DNA from: Pleodorina starrii
Lineage: Eukaryota > Chlorophyta > Chlorophyceae > Chlamydomonadales > Volvocaceae
DNA: 64,000 nt
Reading direction: 5' to 3'
Assembly: GCA_030267565.1 (NCBI GenBank)
Contig: BRXU01000002.1
Location: 6,205,501 to 6,269,500, forward strand
The translations under genes and the position numbers were made by a program. The notes below the pieces were generated by a model. That model was not told where the DNA came from. It saw nothing but the letters and a program-made list of their open reading frames with translations, and searched no databases. Below, piece by piece: positions 33,584-45,584 of this stretch. Each line of letters starts with the position of its first letter. Within the stretch, counting starts at the first letter, position 1.

Positions 33584-34429
33584 GGGCAGCCTTTGGCTCC
33601 GGGCGATAGGAGCTGCCTACCCCTAGGCGTCAGGGTACGCCGCCTGTCGTGATCAGGCCCCCTCCTCGGGGTTAAGGAGGCTCACGTAGCGCGAGTTAGC
33701 CCAACGGTGGGCAGCCTTTGGCTCCGGGCGATAGGAGCTGCCTACCCCTAGGCGTCAGGGTACGCCGCCTGTCGTGATCAGGCCCCCTCCTCGGGGTTAA
33801 GGAGGCTCGCGTAGCGCGAGTTAGCCCAACGGTGGGCAGCCTTTGGCTCCGGGCGATAGGAGCTGCCTACCCCTAGGCGTCAGGGTACGCCGCCTGTCGT
33901 GATCAGGCCCCCTCCTCGGGGTTAAGGAGGCTCGCGTAGCGCGAGTTAGCCCAACGGTGGGCAGCCTTTGGCTCCGGGCGATAGGAGCTGCCTACCCCTA
34001 GGCGTCAGGGTACGCCGCCTGTCGTGATCAGGCCCCCTCCTCGGGGTTAAGGAGGCTCGCGTAGTGCGAGTTAGCCCAACGGTGGGCAGCCTTTGGCTCC
34101 GGGCGATAGGAGATGCCTACCCCTAGGCGTCAGGGTACGCCGCCTGTCGTGATCAGGCCCCCTACTCGGGGTTAAGGAGGCTCACGTAGCGCGAGTTAGC
34201 CCAACGGTGGGCAGCCTTTGGCTCCGGGCGATAGGAGCTGCCTACCCCTAGGCGTCAGGGTACGCCGCCTGTCGTGATCAGGCCCCCTCCTCGGGGTTAA
34301 GGAGGCTCGCGTAGCACGAGTTAGCCCAACGGTGGGCAGCCTTTGGCTCCGGGCGATAGGAGCTGCCTACTTCTAGGCGTCAGGGTACGCCGCCTGTCGT
34401 GATCAGGCCCCCTACTCGGGGTTAAGGAG
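33584..34429. repeat. 125-bp tandem repeat, 6 full copies and one partial
   Basis: Copies start at 33584, 33709, 33834, 33959, 34084, 34209 and 34334. Each holds several hairpins: CTCGCG-TAG-CGCGAG, CCTCC...GGAGG, GGCGT...ACGCC and a bulged GGCAG...CTGCC. Several copy differences are again CpG to TpG/CpA. It has no coding frame and sits inside the retroelement between the gag and RNase H relics. Confidence 0.97.
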
Positions 34430-34499
34430 CGTGGTTGTTTGTTGTTTCTTGGCCGTTAATATTTTTTTTCATGTGGTAGTTTGAGCCCGGGAGGCGGGA

Positions 34500-34911
34500 A
34501 GCCTGTACGACAGCCTCTTCGCCGTGCAGTTGCCGCCACTGCCGTCCTTACGGCTCGGCGTTGGCGCGGTTGACGATCTGCAGTTCTGGTGGGACGTGCT
34601 ACGTCGGTCTGGGACGGGGTAAAGCGCTGCATGGTGACCGACCTGGACTTGGTGAGGGGGGAGTTTGCGGGTGCGGAGGCGGCAACCATCTTCACGGACG
34701 CCAGTGGGACCGGCTTTGGGGCCGCCTGGGACCGAACAGAGGTGCAAGGTGTGTGGGCCCCGGCCGAGCGCAATCTGCACATCGCGTGGCTGGAGCTGTC
34801 CGCCGTCCTCCGCGCCCATGTCGCCTCGGCTGGCCGGCCGTCGCGCCCTTATCCGCTGTGACAATACCCAGGCTGGGGCGGACATCAACCACGAGTCAAC
34901 GCGGGTCAGAG
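34500..34911 (+). pseudogene. DIRS-type RNase H domain relic
   Basis: In one frame DDLQFWWDVLRRSGTG ends in TAA at 34620-34622. A shifted frame reads TIFTDASGTGFGAAWDRTEV, then NLHIAWLELSAVLRA. A third step reads ALIRCDNTQAGADINHESTR. Together they show the D (TDASG), E (WLEL) and D (CDNTQA) of a retroelement RNase H in the correct order. At least two frameshifts make it non-functional. Confidence 0.75.
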
Positions 34912-35284
34912 ACGACGCACGAGCGATTCATCAGACGGGACGCGGTGTTGAAGCGCGTGTTCGGACAGGCGTTCAGGGGGGCCGCGGCCGGGGGCAGATC
35001 GGGGCAGCCGCAGCAAAAGGCCCTGAAGCTGCTGCTGTTGCTGGTGGGCTGGTGAGCCTTGGCGTGTTGGCGCCTGAGGGCTGGCTCCGGCGGCGGGGAA
35101 GCGATTAGCCGGGCAGGGGCAGAGTTCACGCAGATGCCTGCTGGCTCGCGCAGACCAGCGGGGCGCCGGGGCCCTGGTCTGCTTGGCCGAGCTGACGGCC
35201 AGCAAGGTATCCATCGGTAAGATCGGGCGCAGGCACCTGGCTTTTGTCGGGTAGCGGAGGTCGGAGGCGCCGCTGTTCGGGTAA
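34912..35284 (+). pseudogene. Degraded region between RNase H and recombinase
   Basis: GC-rich, with short protein-like pieces (GALVCLAELTASKVSIGKIG near 35170-35225) interrupted by stops, including TAA at 35282-35284. Probably the remains of the N-terminal recombinase domain with deletions. Confidence 0.4.
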
Positions 35285-35482
35285 GAGGAGCACGGGGCGC
35301 GCCAGGTGGCGTGGGAGCGGGCCGGCTTCACCAACCGTCTTCGCCTGCTGATCGGGGAGCTGCAGCTGGTGGGCATCAGCATGGAGGCCATCAAGGAACA
35401 CGGTCGGTGGAAGTCGGAGGCGGTGCAACTGTACGTGAGAAAGTCGGTGGCGGTGCGCCGCGCTGTTGTGGATAAGATGTGA
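35285..35482 (+). pseudogene. Tyrosine recombinase C-terminal fragment
   Basis: A 65-codon open frame ending in TGA at 35480-35482. It contains MEAIKEHGRWKSEAVQLYVR: the HGRW and the Tyr of LYVR match the last conserved His/Trp box and catalytic Tyr of tyrosine recombinases. The upstream Arg and HxxR boxes are not intact (the usual HSLR-like box reads FTNRLRLL). There is no start codon. Confidence 0.75.
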
Positions 35483-35732
35483 GGGACTTGGTGTTGGGGG
35501 TGTATGCGTGTAGGCCATCGCCAGTGGGGCGGCCTACGCGCGCGTGCAGACGCTCGCTTGCGGGATGTTGTGTGTGACCGCGCCCGTGGCGGGCCCGGGC
35601 GATGCCCGGCGTTTCCCCCTTTCCCATTTGCACTTCCCTTCCTGGGAGACAATGGTGTGGGTTCTCAGACGTTTTTCGGTGTCTGCGCCTGTAAGCGTTT
35701 GTGTGTGGGTGCATGGCGGACTCGACTCAAAA

Positions 35733-35991
35733 TTAGATTTTCGGTTAAACCGAAAATGTGGTTTGCAGGCGAGTTCAAAGCCGTGATACTGTACGGCACT
35801 TCGGGGTTCCCGTGCTGGTCTTCTCGGGTTGACCCTCGTCAGAACAGAACCTTAGCGTGTTGGCGCCTCAGTGCTTTGTGCATAGCCTCGCACGTCAATC
35901 CTAACGCCGCTGTCACTTGAACTTCGGTACTCCTATTTAGCAGCGGCGCGGCCGGTGTGGCGTATTGACGTGACTCGTGGCCTTTTGGTTT
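35733..35991 (+). repeat. Right 259-bp direct terminal repeat
   Basis: Matches the left copy at 256 of 259 positions and keeps the CpG form at all three differences. It is followed by about 65 bp of pyrimidine-rich sequence before the hexamer repeat. Confidence 0.95.
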
Positions 35992-36068
35992 CCCGCCCGC
36001 CCTCCCCTCTTGCTGCGTTATCTCAGGTTGTTTGGGTTTGTCCCTCTTGTTTCCCAGGCACAGGCACC

Positions 36069-36172
<104 letters not shown>

Positions 36173-36530
36173 TTTTCAAACCTCGTACACACAGAGACAT
36201 GTATGGAGTGTGCACCAATGGATGTGTTGCACAGAAAGGGACCAGACCAGATGTAGGGCTCAGCAGTGGCACAACAAGTAGGGTGCAAAAATGTTTCCCA
36301 TTCAGATATACTGGATATCCAATCATGGACGCATCTTACAAATACAAATAACCCACTACCCATGTCACTTACAAATTTCACGATCAGACATCCCTATTCC
36401 AGCTATTCACATGTGTAGTATGGAATTCCCACTTATCATGCTCCCGAAATCCACCCAGCACCCAACATGTGAATACCGAGTACAGGACATGTTTTAGCTG
36501 TTGCAGACATGTGTACGTGGACACATAAGC

Positions 36531-36603
36531 CGAGCCTACCAGGGATCGAACCTGGAATCTCCGGTTCCGTAGACCGGCGCTTTATCCATTAAGCCATAGG
36601 CCC
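36531..36603 (-). tRNA. trnR(ACG): tRNA-Arg(ACG), unit 15, intact
   Basis: Same 73-nt sequence as unit 1. The 3' flank is ATAAGC instead of ATATTC. Confidence 0.93.
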
Positions 36604-37430
36604 TTATCCGAGTTCAGGCACTTGTTAAACACCAGGAACGTGTTGGATTCATTGACGAGCTTGGCACGCAGGCCCACATACAGCTCAATCATTAAGCCAC
36701 AGGGGCACAGGTAGAATTTATGTGCCATGATGTCAAGCAACAACAAACAAAGTGCACAATCTGGTCTGTTGATGCACCTTTTTGTGGGAAAACAGGGACT
36801 GTCACTTTATACCATACATGGAGCCTTAGGGTGAATTCTCCCAAGGTCCTGGGTTTCTGAGCCTTCTCCTGCGGTGTCTCTCACTCGTTCCTGTTTGGTT
36901 GACTTAAGCTGGCAAGTATGGGTGAGTGTCTTGGCAGCTCTTGTCGCCTCCAGCACAGTGCATGGCTAGCTGGCCCATTGGCTCTACTTTTCAAGAGTTT
37001 GGAACCCACTGCAAGGCATACATACACAACAAAGGAATGTATTGAACAGGTTTTTCTCAAAACATTGTGATGCTGGGTCATACATACATACTACACAGCT
37101 CACCATGGCCATGCCAGCCACCATTCCACATGAAAGCGTGATCCAATGGTACATTTCAGATAGTGTTTTTATGTGCAGGTCATCAGCATGGCAATGCATG
37201 GAGGATGCATACTGCAGCCATATGTGGGCCAATAATAGGTGGGATGGATATTTTGAACTGGGGTCTGCACATACAATCCCTAAACATATATAGTCATACT
37301 TAGTTATGCAGTTTTCGGAGCTGCACCCATACAGACAGGGGAAACAGGTTATTCTTGACCCTGTAACTTATGCCATTCGGCTAAACGACCAAGGAAAACA
37401 TGACCACATTCTCTATGTGTAAGATATCTG

Positions 37431-37501
37431 TGCACCAGCCGAGAATCGAACTCGGGTCTGGTCCGTGGCAAGGACCTATGCTACCACTATACCACTGGTG
37501 C
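37431..37501 (-). tRNA. trnG(GCC): tRNA-Gly(GCC), unit 16, canonical
   Basis: Identical to the reference form. Confidence 0.93.
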
Positions 37502-38057
37502 TGAACACTGCACATGTCCACTGCACAAAAGACTTACCGCCCTGTTCATACTTGCCAACAAACAATTGGCCTATGTTCATGCAAACCTGGTGTACTTGCT
37601 GATAAAGACATACACTGCCCAGTGAGGGGCTCAGATAGAACTCACAACCACAAGGTTAAGAGTCTTGCCCTCTTCCACTGAATGAGCTGAACAGGCACAT
37701 TTTCAAACCTCGTACACACAGAGACATGTATGGAGTGTGCACCAATGGATGTGTTGCACAGAAAGGGACCAGACCAGATGTAGGGCTCAGCAGTGGCACA
37801 ACCAGTAGGGTGCAAAAATGTTTCCCATTCAGATATACTGGATATCCAATCATGGATGCATCTTACAAATACAAATAACCCACTACCCATGTCACTTACA
37901 AATTTCACGATCAGACATCCCTCTTCCAGCTATTCACATGTGTAGTATGGAATTCCCACTTATCATGCTCCCGAAATCCACCCAGCACCCAACATGTGAA
38001 TGCCGAGTAAAGGACATGTTTTAGCTGTTGCAGACATGTGTACGTGGACACATATTC

Positions 38058-38130
38058 CGAGCCTACCAGGGATCGAACCTGGAATCTTCGGTTCCGTAGA
38101 CCGGCGCTTTATCCATTAAGCCATAGGCCC
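38058..38130 (-). tRNA. trnR(ACG): tRNA-Arg(ACG), unit 16, anticodon-stem mismatch
   Basis: G43 to A gives C27-A43 at the top of the anticodon stem. Confidence 0.8.
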
Positions 38131-38957
38131 TTAGCCGAGTTCAGGCACTCGTTAAACACCAGGAACGTGTTGGATTCATTGACGAGCTTGGCACGCAGGC
38201 CCACATACAGCTCAATCATTAAGCCACAGGGGCACAGGTAGAATTTATGTGCCATGATGTCAAGCAACAACAAACAAAGTGCACAATCTGGTCTGTTGAT
38301 GCACCTTTTTGTGGGAAAACAGGGACTGTCACTTTATACCATACATGGAGCCTTAGGGTGAATTCTCCCAAGGTCCTGGGTTTCTGAGCCTTCTCCTGCG
38401 GTGTCTCTCACTCGTTCCAGTTTGGTTGACTTAAGCTGGCAAGTATGGGTGAGTGTCTTGGCAGCTCTTGTCGCCTCAAGCACAGTGCATGGCTAGCTGG
38501 CCCATTGGCTCTACTTTTCAAGAGTTTGGAACCCACTGCAAGGCATACATACACAACAAAGGAATGTATTGAACAGGTTTTTCTCAAAACATTGTGATGC
38601 TGGGTCATACATACATACTACACAGCTCACCATGGCCATGCCAGCCACCATTCCACATGAAAGCGTGATCCAATGGTACATTTCAGATAGTGTTTTTATG
38701 TGCAGGTCATCAGCATGGCAATGCATGGAGGATGCATACTGCAGCCATATGTGGGCCAATAATAGGTGGGATGGATATTTTGAACTGGGGTCTGCACATA
38801 CAATCCCTAAACATATATAGTCATACTTAGTTATGCAGTTTTCGGAGCTGCACCCATACAGACAGGGGAAACAGGTTATTCTTGACCCTGTAACTTATGC
38901 CATTCGGCTAAACGACCAAGGAAAACATGACCACATTCACTATGTGTAAGATATCTG

Positions 38958-39028
38958 TGCACCAGCCCAGAATCGAACTCGGGTCTGGTCCGTGGCAAGG
39001 ACCTATGCTACCACTATACCACTGGTGC
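38958..39028 (-). tRNA. trnG(GCC): tRNA-Gly(GCC), unit 17, T-stem mismatch
   Basis: C63 to G gives G51-G63. Confidence 0.75.
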
Positions 39029-39580
39029 TGATGCACATGTCCACTGCACAAAAGACTTACCACCCTGTTCATACTTGCCAACAAACAATTGGCCTATGTT
39101 CATGCAAACCTGGTGTACTTGCTGATAAAGACATACACTGCCCAGTGAGGGGCTCAGATAGAACTCACAACCACAAGGTTAAGAGTCTTGCCCTCTTCCA
39201 CTGAATGAGCTGAACAGGCACATTTTCAAACCTCGTACACACAGAGACATGTATGGAGTGTGCACCAATGGATGTGTTGCACAGAAAGGGACCAGACCAG
39301 ATGTAGGGCTCAGCAGTGGCACAACCAGTAGGGTGCAAAAATGTTTCCCATTCAGATATACTGGATATCCAATCATGGATGCATCTTACAAATACAAATA
39401 ACCCACTACCCATGTCACTTACAAATTTCACGATCAGACATCCCTCTTCCAGCTATTCACATGTGTAGTATGGAATTCCCACTTATCATGCTCCCGAAAT
39501 CCACCCAGCACCCAACATGTGAATGCCGAGTAAAGGACATGTTTTAGCTGTTGCAGACATGTGTACGTGGACACATATTC

Positions 39581-39653
39581 CGAGCCTACCAGGGATCGAA
39601 CCTGGAATCTCCGGTTCCGTAGACCGGCGCTTTATCCATTAAGCCATAGGCCC
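39581..39653 (-). tRNA. trnR(ACG): tRNA-Arg(ACG), unit 17, intact
   Basis: Same as the intact unit 1 gene. Confidence 0.93.
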
Positions 39654-40480
39654 TTAGCCGAGTTCAGGCACTCGTTAAACACCAGGAACGTGTTGGATTC
39701 ATTGACGAGCTTGGCACGCAGGCCCACATACAGCTCAATCATTAAGCCACAGGGACACAGGTAGAATTTATGTGCCATGATGTCAAGCAACAACAAACAA
39801 AGTGCACAATCTGGTCTGTTGATGCACCTTTTTGTGGGAAAACAGGGACTGTCACTTTATACCATACATGGAGCCTTAGGGTGAATTCTCCCAAGGTCCT
39901 GGGTTTCTGAGCCTTCTCCTGCGGTGTCTCTCACTCGTTCCAGTTTGGTTGACTTAAGCTGGCAAGTATGGGTGAGTGTCTTGGCAGCTCTTGTCGCCTC
40001 AAGCACAGTGCATGGCTAGCTGGCCCATTGGCTCTACTTTTCAAGAGTTTGGAACCCACTGCAAGGCATACATACACAACAAAGGAATGTATTGAACAGG
40101 TTTTTCTCAAAACATTGTGATGCTGGGTCATACATACATACTACACAGCTCACCATGGCCATGCCAGCCACCATTCCACATGAAAGCGTGATCCAATGGT
40201 ACATTTCAGATAGTGTTTTTATGTGCAGGTCATCAGCATGGCAATGCATGGAGGATGCATACTGCAGCCATATGTGGGCCAATAATAGGTGGGATGGATA
40301 TTTTGAACTGGGGTCTGCACATACAATCCCTAAACATATATAGTCATACTTAGTTATGCAGTTTTCGGAGCTGCACCCATACAGACAGGGGAAACAGGTT
40401 ATTCTTGACCCTGTAACTTATGCCATTCGGCTAAACGACCAAGGAAAACATGACCACATTCACTATGTGTAAGATATCTG

Positions 40481-40551
40481 TGCACCAGCCGAGAATCGAA
40501 CTCGGGTCTGGTCCGTGGCAAGGACCTATGCTACCACTATACCACTGGTGC
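40481..40551 (-). tRNA. trnG(GCC): tRNA-Gly(GCC), unit 18, canonical
   Basis: Identical to the reference form. Confidence 0.93.
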
Positions 40552-41107
40552 TGAACACTGCACATGTCCACTGCACAAAAGACTTACCACCCTGTTCATA
40601 CTTGCCAACAAACAATTGGCCTATGTTCATGCAAACCTGGTGTACTTGCTGATAAAGACATACACTGCCCAGTGAGGGGCTCAGATAGAACTCACAACCA
40701 CAAGGTTAAGAGTCTTGCCCTCTTCCACTGAATGAGCTGAACAGGCACATTTTCAAACCTCGTACACACAGAGACATGTATGGAGTGTGCACCAATGGAT
40801 GTGTTGCACAGAAAGGGACCAGACCAGATGTAGGGCTCAGCAGTGGCACAACCAGTAGGGTGCAAAAATGTTTCCCATTCAGATATACTGGATATCCAAT
40901 CATGGATGCATCTTACAAATACAAATAACCCACTACCCATGTCCCTTACAAATTTCACGATCAGACATCCCTCTTCCAGCTATTCACATGTGTAGTATGG
41001 AATTCCCACTTATCATGCTCCCGAAATCCACCCAGCACCCAACATGTGAATGCCGAGTAAAGGACATGTTTTAGCTGTTGCAGACATGTGTACGTGGACA
41101 CATAAGC

Positions 41108-41179
41108 CGAGACTACCAGGGATCGAACCTGGAATCTCCGGTTCCGTAGACCGGCGCTTTATCCATTAGCCATAGGCCC
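41108..41179 (-). pseudogene. trnR(ACG): tRNA-Arg(ACG) copy with deletion, unit 18
   Basis: 72 nt: one base is lost from the D arm (ATTAGCC for ATTAAGCC on the plus strand), inside the A box, and C4-U69 mismatches the acceptor. Probably inactive. Confidence 0.7.
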
Positions 41180-41653
41180 TTATCCGAGTTCAGGCACTTG
41201 TTAAATACCAGGAACGTGTTGGATTCATTGACGAGCTTGGCACGCAGGCCCACATACAGCTCAATCATTAAGCCACAGGGGCACAGGTAGAATTTTTGTG
41301 CCATGATGTCAAGCAACAACAAACAAAGTGCACAATCTGGTCTGTTGATGCACCTTTTTGTGGGAAAACAGGGACTGTCACTTTATACCATACATGGAGC
41401 CTTAGGGTGAATTCTCCCAAGGTCGTGGGTTTCTGAGCCTTCTCCTGCGGTGTCTCTCACTCGTTCCTGTTTGGTTGACTTAAGCTGGCAAGTATGGGTG
41501 AGTGTCTTGGCAGCTCTTGTCGCCTCCAGCACAGTGCATGGCTAGCTGGCCCATTGGCTCTACTTTTCAAGAGTTTGGAACCCACTGCAAGGCATCCATA
41601 CACAACAAAGGAATGTATTGAACAGTTTTTTCTCAAAACATTGTGATGCTGGG

Positions 41654-42852
41654 AGGAGGGTAATAAGATGAGGGAAGGGGGGTCATGTGGTTGGTCCCAA
41701 AGATGAACCGAAAATTCATTTTGGATATTTTCGCAGGGCTGTTATTTCGAATCTAAGATGCATGCAGCCCCCCAAGCAAACTTTTCTAAGATGGAGGGTT
41801 GGGGCCCCCGTCTTTCAGCCAAGATGGGAATGTGGCCCCCCTCCGTCATGTTCAAGATGGGGATACCGACCCCCCTCAAGGCACTTCAGACGACGAACGA
41901 TTCCCATCACCGCACTCTCAGATGTGCATTCTGAGCCCGACATTGCTGTACGGTTGAAGCGTTGAACAGCCGTGCAGGCAGCAACTGTAACCTTTGTTAG
42001 GCTTTCCTTCCAGACTGGCTTAACTGCGCATGTTGTCAAACAATTTGCTATCCTACCATGCTTGCTTCCTTATTATAATGTCGCCTCCAAACACCCGGAT
42101 AACCTTCTTCGTTCATGTACGCGCAAATCAATGAACAGGAGGGGACAGGATATGCAGAACTTTACTATATTGCATCCTTTGGCCCTGGCCTGTCAAGTTG
42201 CACAGTCCTGGCAGGTTGCTTTGCCGAGTGCACCACGGTGCACCTCCTGTCATGTCATCCACCACTAAAAATGCCAGCCGTGTTGATCGTTTGTATCACG
42301 AGGGCTTTCGTTTTGAGCTAAAAAAATAGCCGATTTGGCACTTCTTTCAAAAAAGCTTGGTCACATCGGCAACTTTTTCAGTAAGGCCTCAGGGCCAGAT
42401 GACAAAGCTTAGTCTTCTACAAAAGGTTAGGAATAAATAAACTTTGCAAAGCTGAAACGTGTGAGGTTGAAGTAGGGTCAAGGGTGTCACTGTACGATAC
42501 CAGGTACGTTCCGAGCTCGCCACGTAGTGCGGCTGAGCAACGGGCTTTGCAGCAGACCTACATGTGGGGTTGCACACGACATCTTAGGACGGAGCTGAGG
42601 GGTTGGTGCTGCTGTCTATAGATGGTGCTGGGGGGTCCCCATACCCAAGCCGAGATGAGGCAGGACACCCTTGCAAAACAAGTGAAGATGGCTTGGTGAC
42701 CCCCCGCACACATATCTAAGATGGAAAACAAGACACCCTTGGAATTATCTTAGAAGTGCCGAAGGGGGGCAGTAAACCTATCTAGATGAGCAGATGAGGG
42801 ACCGACCCCCCCCCCCAAGATGAGGATGAGTGACCCAAGTTATTACCCTCCG
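41654..42852. mobile_element. Non-autonomous TIR DNA transposon, copy 1
   Basis: Terminal inverted repeats GGAGGGTAATAA (41655-41666) and TTATTACCCTCC (42840-42851), flanked by the direct duplication TGCTGGG (41647-41653, 42853-42859). The empty site is seen in units without it. Both ends are rich in AAGATG-type motifs in the same orientation (about 41667-41870 and 42645-42830), a candidate transposase-binding array. No transposase-like frame is seen. A 7-bp duplication (8 bp if one substitution is allowed) fits a hAT-like origin best, but this is not proven. Confidence 0.8.
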
Positions 42853-43212
42853 TGCTGGGTCATACATACATACTACACAGCTCACCATGGCCATGCCAGC
42901 CACCATTCCACATGAAAGCGTGATCCAATGGTACATTTCAGATAGTGTTTTTATGTGCAGGTCATCAGCATGGCAATGCATGGAGGATGCAAACTGCAGC
43001 CATATGTGGGCCAATAATAGGTGGGATGGATATTTTGAACTGGGGTCTGCACATACAATCCCTAAACATATATAGTCATACTTAGTTATGCAGTTTTCGG
43101 AGCTGCACCCATACAGACAGGGGAAACAGGTTATTCTTGACCCTATAACTTATGCCATTCGGCTAAACGACCAAGGAAAACATGACCACATTCTCTATGT
43201 GTAAGAGATCTG

Positions 43213-43283
43213 TGCACCAGCCGAGAATCGAACTCGGGTCTGGTCCGTGGCAAGGACCTATGCTACCACTATACCACTGGTGC
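43213..43283 (-). tRNA. trnG(GCC): tRNA-Gly(GCC), unit 19, canonical
   Basis: Reference form. Confidence 0.93.
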
Positions 43284-43839
43284 TGAACACTGCACATGTC
43301 CACTGCACAAAAGACTTACCACCCTGTTCATACTTGCCAACAAACAATTGGCCTATGTTCATGCAAACCTGGTGTACTTGCTGATAAAGACATACACTGC
43401 CCAGTGAGGGGCTCAGATAGAACTCACAACCACAAGGTTAAGAGTCTTGCCCTCTTCCACTGAATGAGCTGAACAGGCACATTTTCAAACCTCGTACACA
43501 CAGAGACATGTATGGAGTGTGCACCAATGGATGTGTTGCACAGAAAGGGACCAGACCAGATGTAGGGCTCAGCAGTGGCACAACCAGTAGGGTGCAAAAA
43601 TGTTTCCCATTCAGATATACTGGATATCCAATCATGGATGCATCTTACAAATACAAATAACCCACTACCCATGTCACTTACAAATTTCACGATCAGACAT
43701 CCCTCTTCCAGCTATTCACATGTGTAGTATGGAATTCCCACTTATCATGCTCCCGAAATCCACCCAGCACCCAACATGTGAATGCCGAGTAAAGGACATG
43801 TTTTAGCTGTTGCAGACATGTGTACGTGGACACATAAGC

Positions 43840-43912
43840 CGAGACTACCAGGGATCGAACCTGGAATCTCCGGTTCCGTAGATCGGCGCTTTATCCATTA
43901 AGCCATAGGCCC
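43840..43912 (-). tRNA. trnR(ACG): tRNA-Arg(ACG), unit 19, two mismatches
   Basis: C4-U69 in the acceptor and A30-C40 in the anticodon stem. Confidence 0.6.
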
Positions 43913-44386
43913 TTATCCGAGTTCAGGCACTTGTTAAATACCAGGAACGTGTTGGATTCATTGACGAGCTTGGCACGCAGGCCCACATACAGCTCAATCA
44001 TTAAGCCACAGGGGCACAGGTAGAATTTTTGTGCCATGATGTCAAGCAACAACAAACAAAGTGCACAATCTGGTCTGTTGATGCACCTTTTTGTGGGAAA
44101 ACAGGGACTGTCACTTTATACCATACATGGAGCCTTAGGGTGAATTCTCCCAAGGTCGTGGGTTTCTGAGCCTTCTCCTGCGGTGTCTCTCACTCGTTCC
44201 TGTTTGGTTGACTTAAGCTGGCAAGTATGGGTGAGTGTCTTGGCAGCTCTTGTCGCCTCCAGCACAGTGCATGGCTAGCTGGCCCATTGGCTCTACTTTT
44301 CAAGAGTTTGGAACCCACTGCAAGGCATCCATACACAACAAAGGAATGTATTGAACAGTTTTTTCTCAAAACATTGTGATGCTGGG

Positions 44387-45584
44387 AGGAGGGTAATAAG
44401 ATGAGGGAAGGGGGGTCATGTGGTTGGTCCCAAAGATGAACCGAAAATTCATTTTGGATATTTTCGCAGGGCTGTTATTTCGAATCTAAGATGCATGCAG
44501 CCCCCCAAGCAAACTTTTCTAAGATGGAGGGTTGGGGCCCCCGTCTTTCAGCCAAGATGGGAATGTGGCCCCCCTCCGTCATGTTCAAGATGGGGATACC
44601 GACCCCCCTCAAGGCACTTCAGACGACGAACGATTCCCATCACCGCACTCTCAGATGTGCATTCTGAGCCCGACATTGCTGTACGGTTGAAGCGTTGAAC
44701 AGCCGTGCAGGCAGCAACTGTAACCTTTGTTAGGCTTTCCTTCCAGACTGGCTTAACTGCGCATGTTGTCAAACAATTTGCTATCCTACCATGCTTGCTT
44801 CCTTATTATAATGTCGCCTCCAAACACCCGGATAACCTTCTTCGTTCATGTACGCGCAAATCAATGAACAGGAGGGGACAGGATATGCAGAACTTTACTA
44901 TATTGCATCCTTTGGCCCTGGCCTGTCAAGTTGCACAGTCCTGGCAGGTTGCTTTGCCGAGTGCACCACGGTGCACCTCCTGTCATGTCATCCACCACTA
45001 AAAATGCCAGCCGTGTTGATCGTTTGTATCACGAGGGCTTTCGTTTTGAGCTAAAAAAATAGCCGATTTGGCACTTCTTTCAAAAAAGCTTGGTCACATC
45101 GGCAACTTTTTCAGTAAGGCCTCAGGGCCAGATGACAAAGCTTAGTCTTCTACAAAAGGTTAGGAATAAATAAACTTTGCAAAGCTGAAACGTGTGAGGT
45201 TGAAGTAGGGTCAAGGGTGTCACTGTACGATACCAGGTACGTTCCGAGCTCGCCACGTAGTGCGGCTGAGCAACGGGCTTTGCAGCAGACCTACATGTGG
45301 GGTTGCACACGACATCTTAGGACGGAGCTGAGGGGTTGGTGCTGCTGTCTATAGATGGTGCTGGGGGGTCCCCATACCCAAGCCGAGATGAGGCAGGACA
45401 CCCTTGCAAAACAAGTGAAGATGGCTTGGTGACCCCCCGCACACATATCTAAGATGGAAAACAAGACACCCTTGGAATTATCTTAGAAGTGCCGAAGGGG
45501 GGCAGTAAACCTATCTAGATGAGCAGATGAGGGACCGACCCCCCCCCCAAGATGAGGATGAGTGACCCAAGTTATTACCCTCCG
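44387..45584. mobile_element. Non-autonomous TIR DNA transposon, copy 2
   Basis: Same site and ends as copy 1, one C shorter in the run near 45545. It was inherited with the unit, not inserted anew. Confidence 0.8.

Larger units (their letters stand above)
32406..36056 (+). mobile_element. Decayed DIRS/PAT-like tyrosine-recombinase retrotransposon
   Basis: GC-rich element flanked by 259-bp direct repeats (32406-32664 and 35733-35991) and followed by a C-rich tail that runs into a hexamer repeat. In order on the plus strand it has a gag-like relic, a 125-bp tandem array, an RNase H relic and the C-terminal end of a tyrosine recombinase. RNase H followed by a tyrosine recombinase is diagnostic of DIRS-order elements. 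The reverse-transcriptase palm (YxDD) is not visible; the tandem array occupies its expected place. The direct repeats do not begin TG or end CA, so this is not an LTR element. No target duplication is evident, as expected for recombinase-mediated insertion. Confidence 0.8.
36694..38220. repeat. tRNA array unit 16
   Basis: 1527 bp. Confidence 0.97.
38221..39743. repeat. tRNA array unit 17
   Basis: 1523 bp; four bases are missing just upstream of the Gly gene (GCTGATGCACATG). Confidence 0.97.
39744..41269. repeat. tRNA array unit 18
   Basis: 1526 bp; the missing base lies in the Arg gene. Confidence 0.97.
41270..44002. repeat. tRNA array unit 19, with 1.2 kb insertion
   Basis: 2733 bp, that is 1527 plus a 1199-bp element and its 7-bp target duplication. 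Confidence 0.97.

Noticed and set aside
34906..35652. Long minus-strand frame (248 codons) over the recombinase region
   Set aside because: Its Arg/Pro/Ser-rich translation is a typical shadow of GC-rich DNA. The plus strand carries the recognisable HGRWKSEAVQLYVR recombinase motif.
32406..35991. LTR retrotransposon
   Set aside because: The direct repeats lack TG/CA ends, no primer-binding site or integrase is seen, and the RNase H plus tyrosine recombinase order indicates a DIRS-type element.
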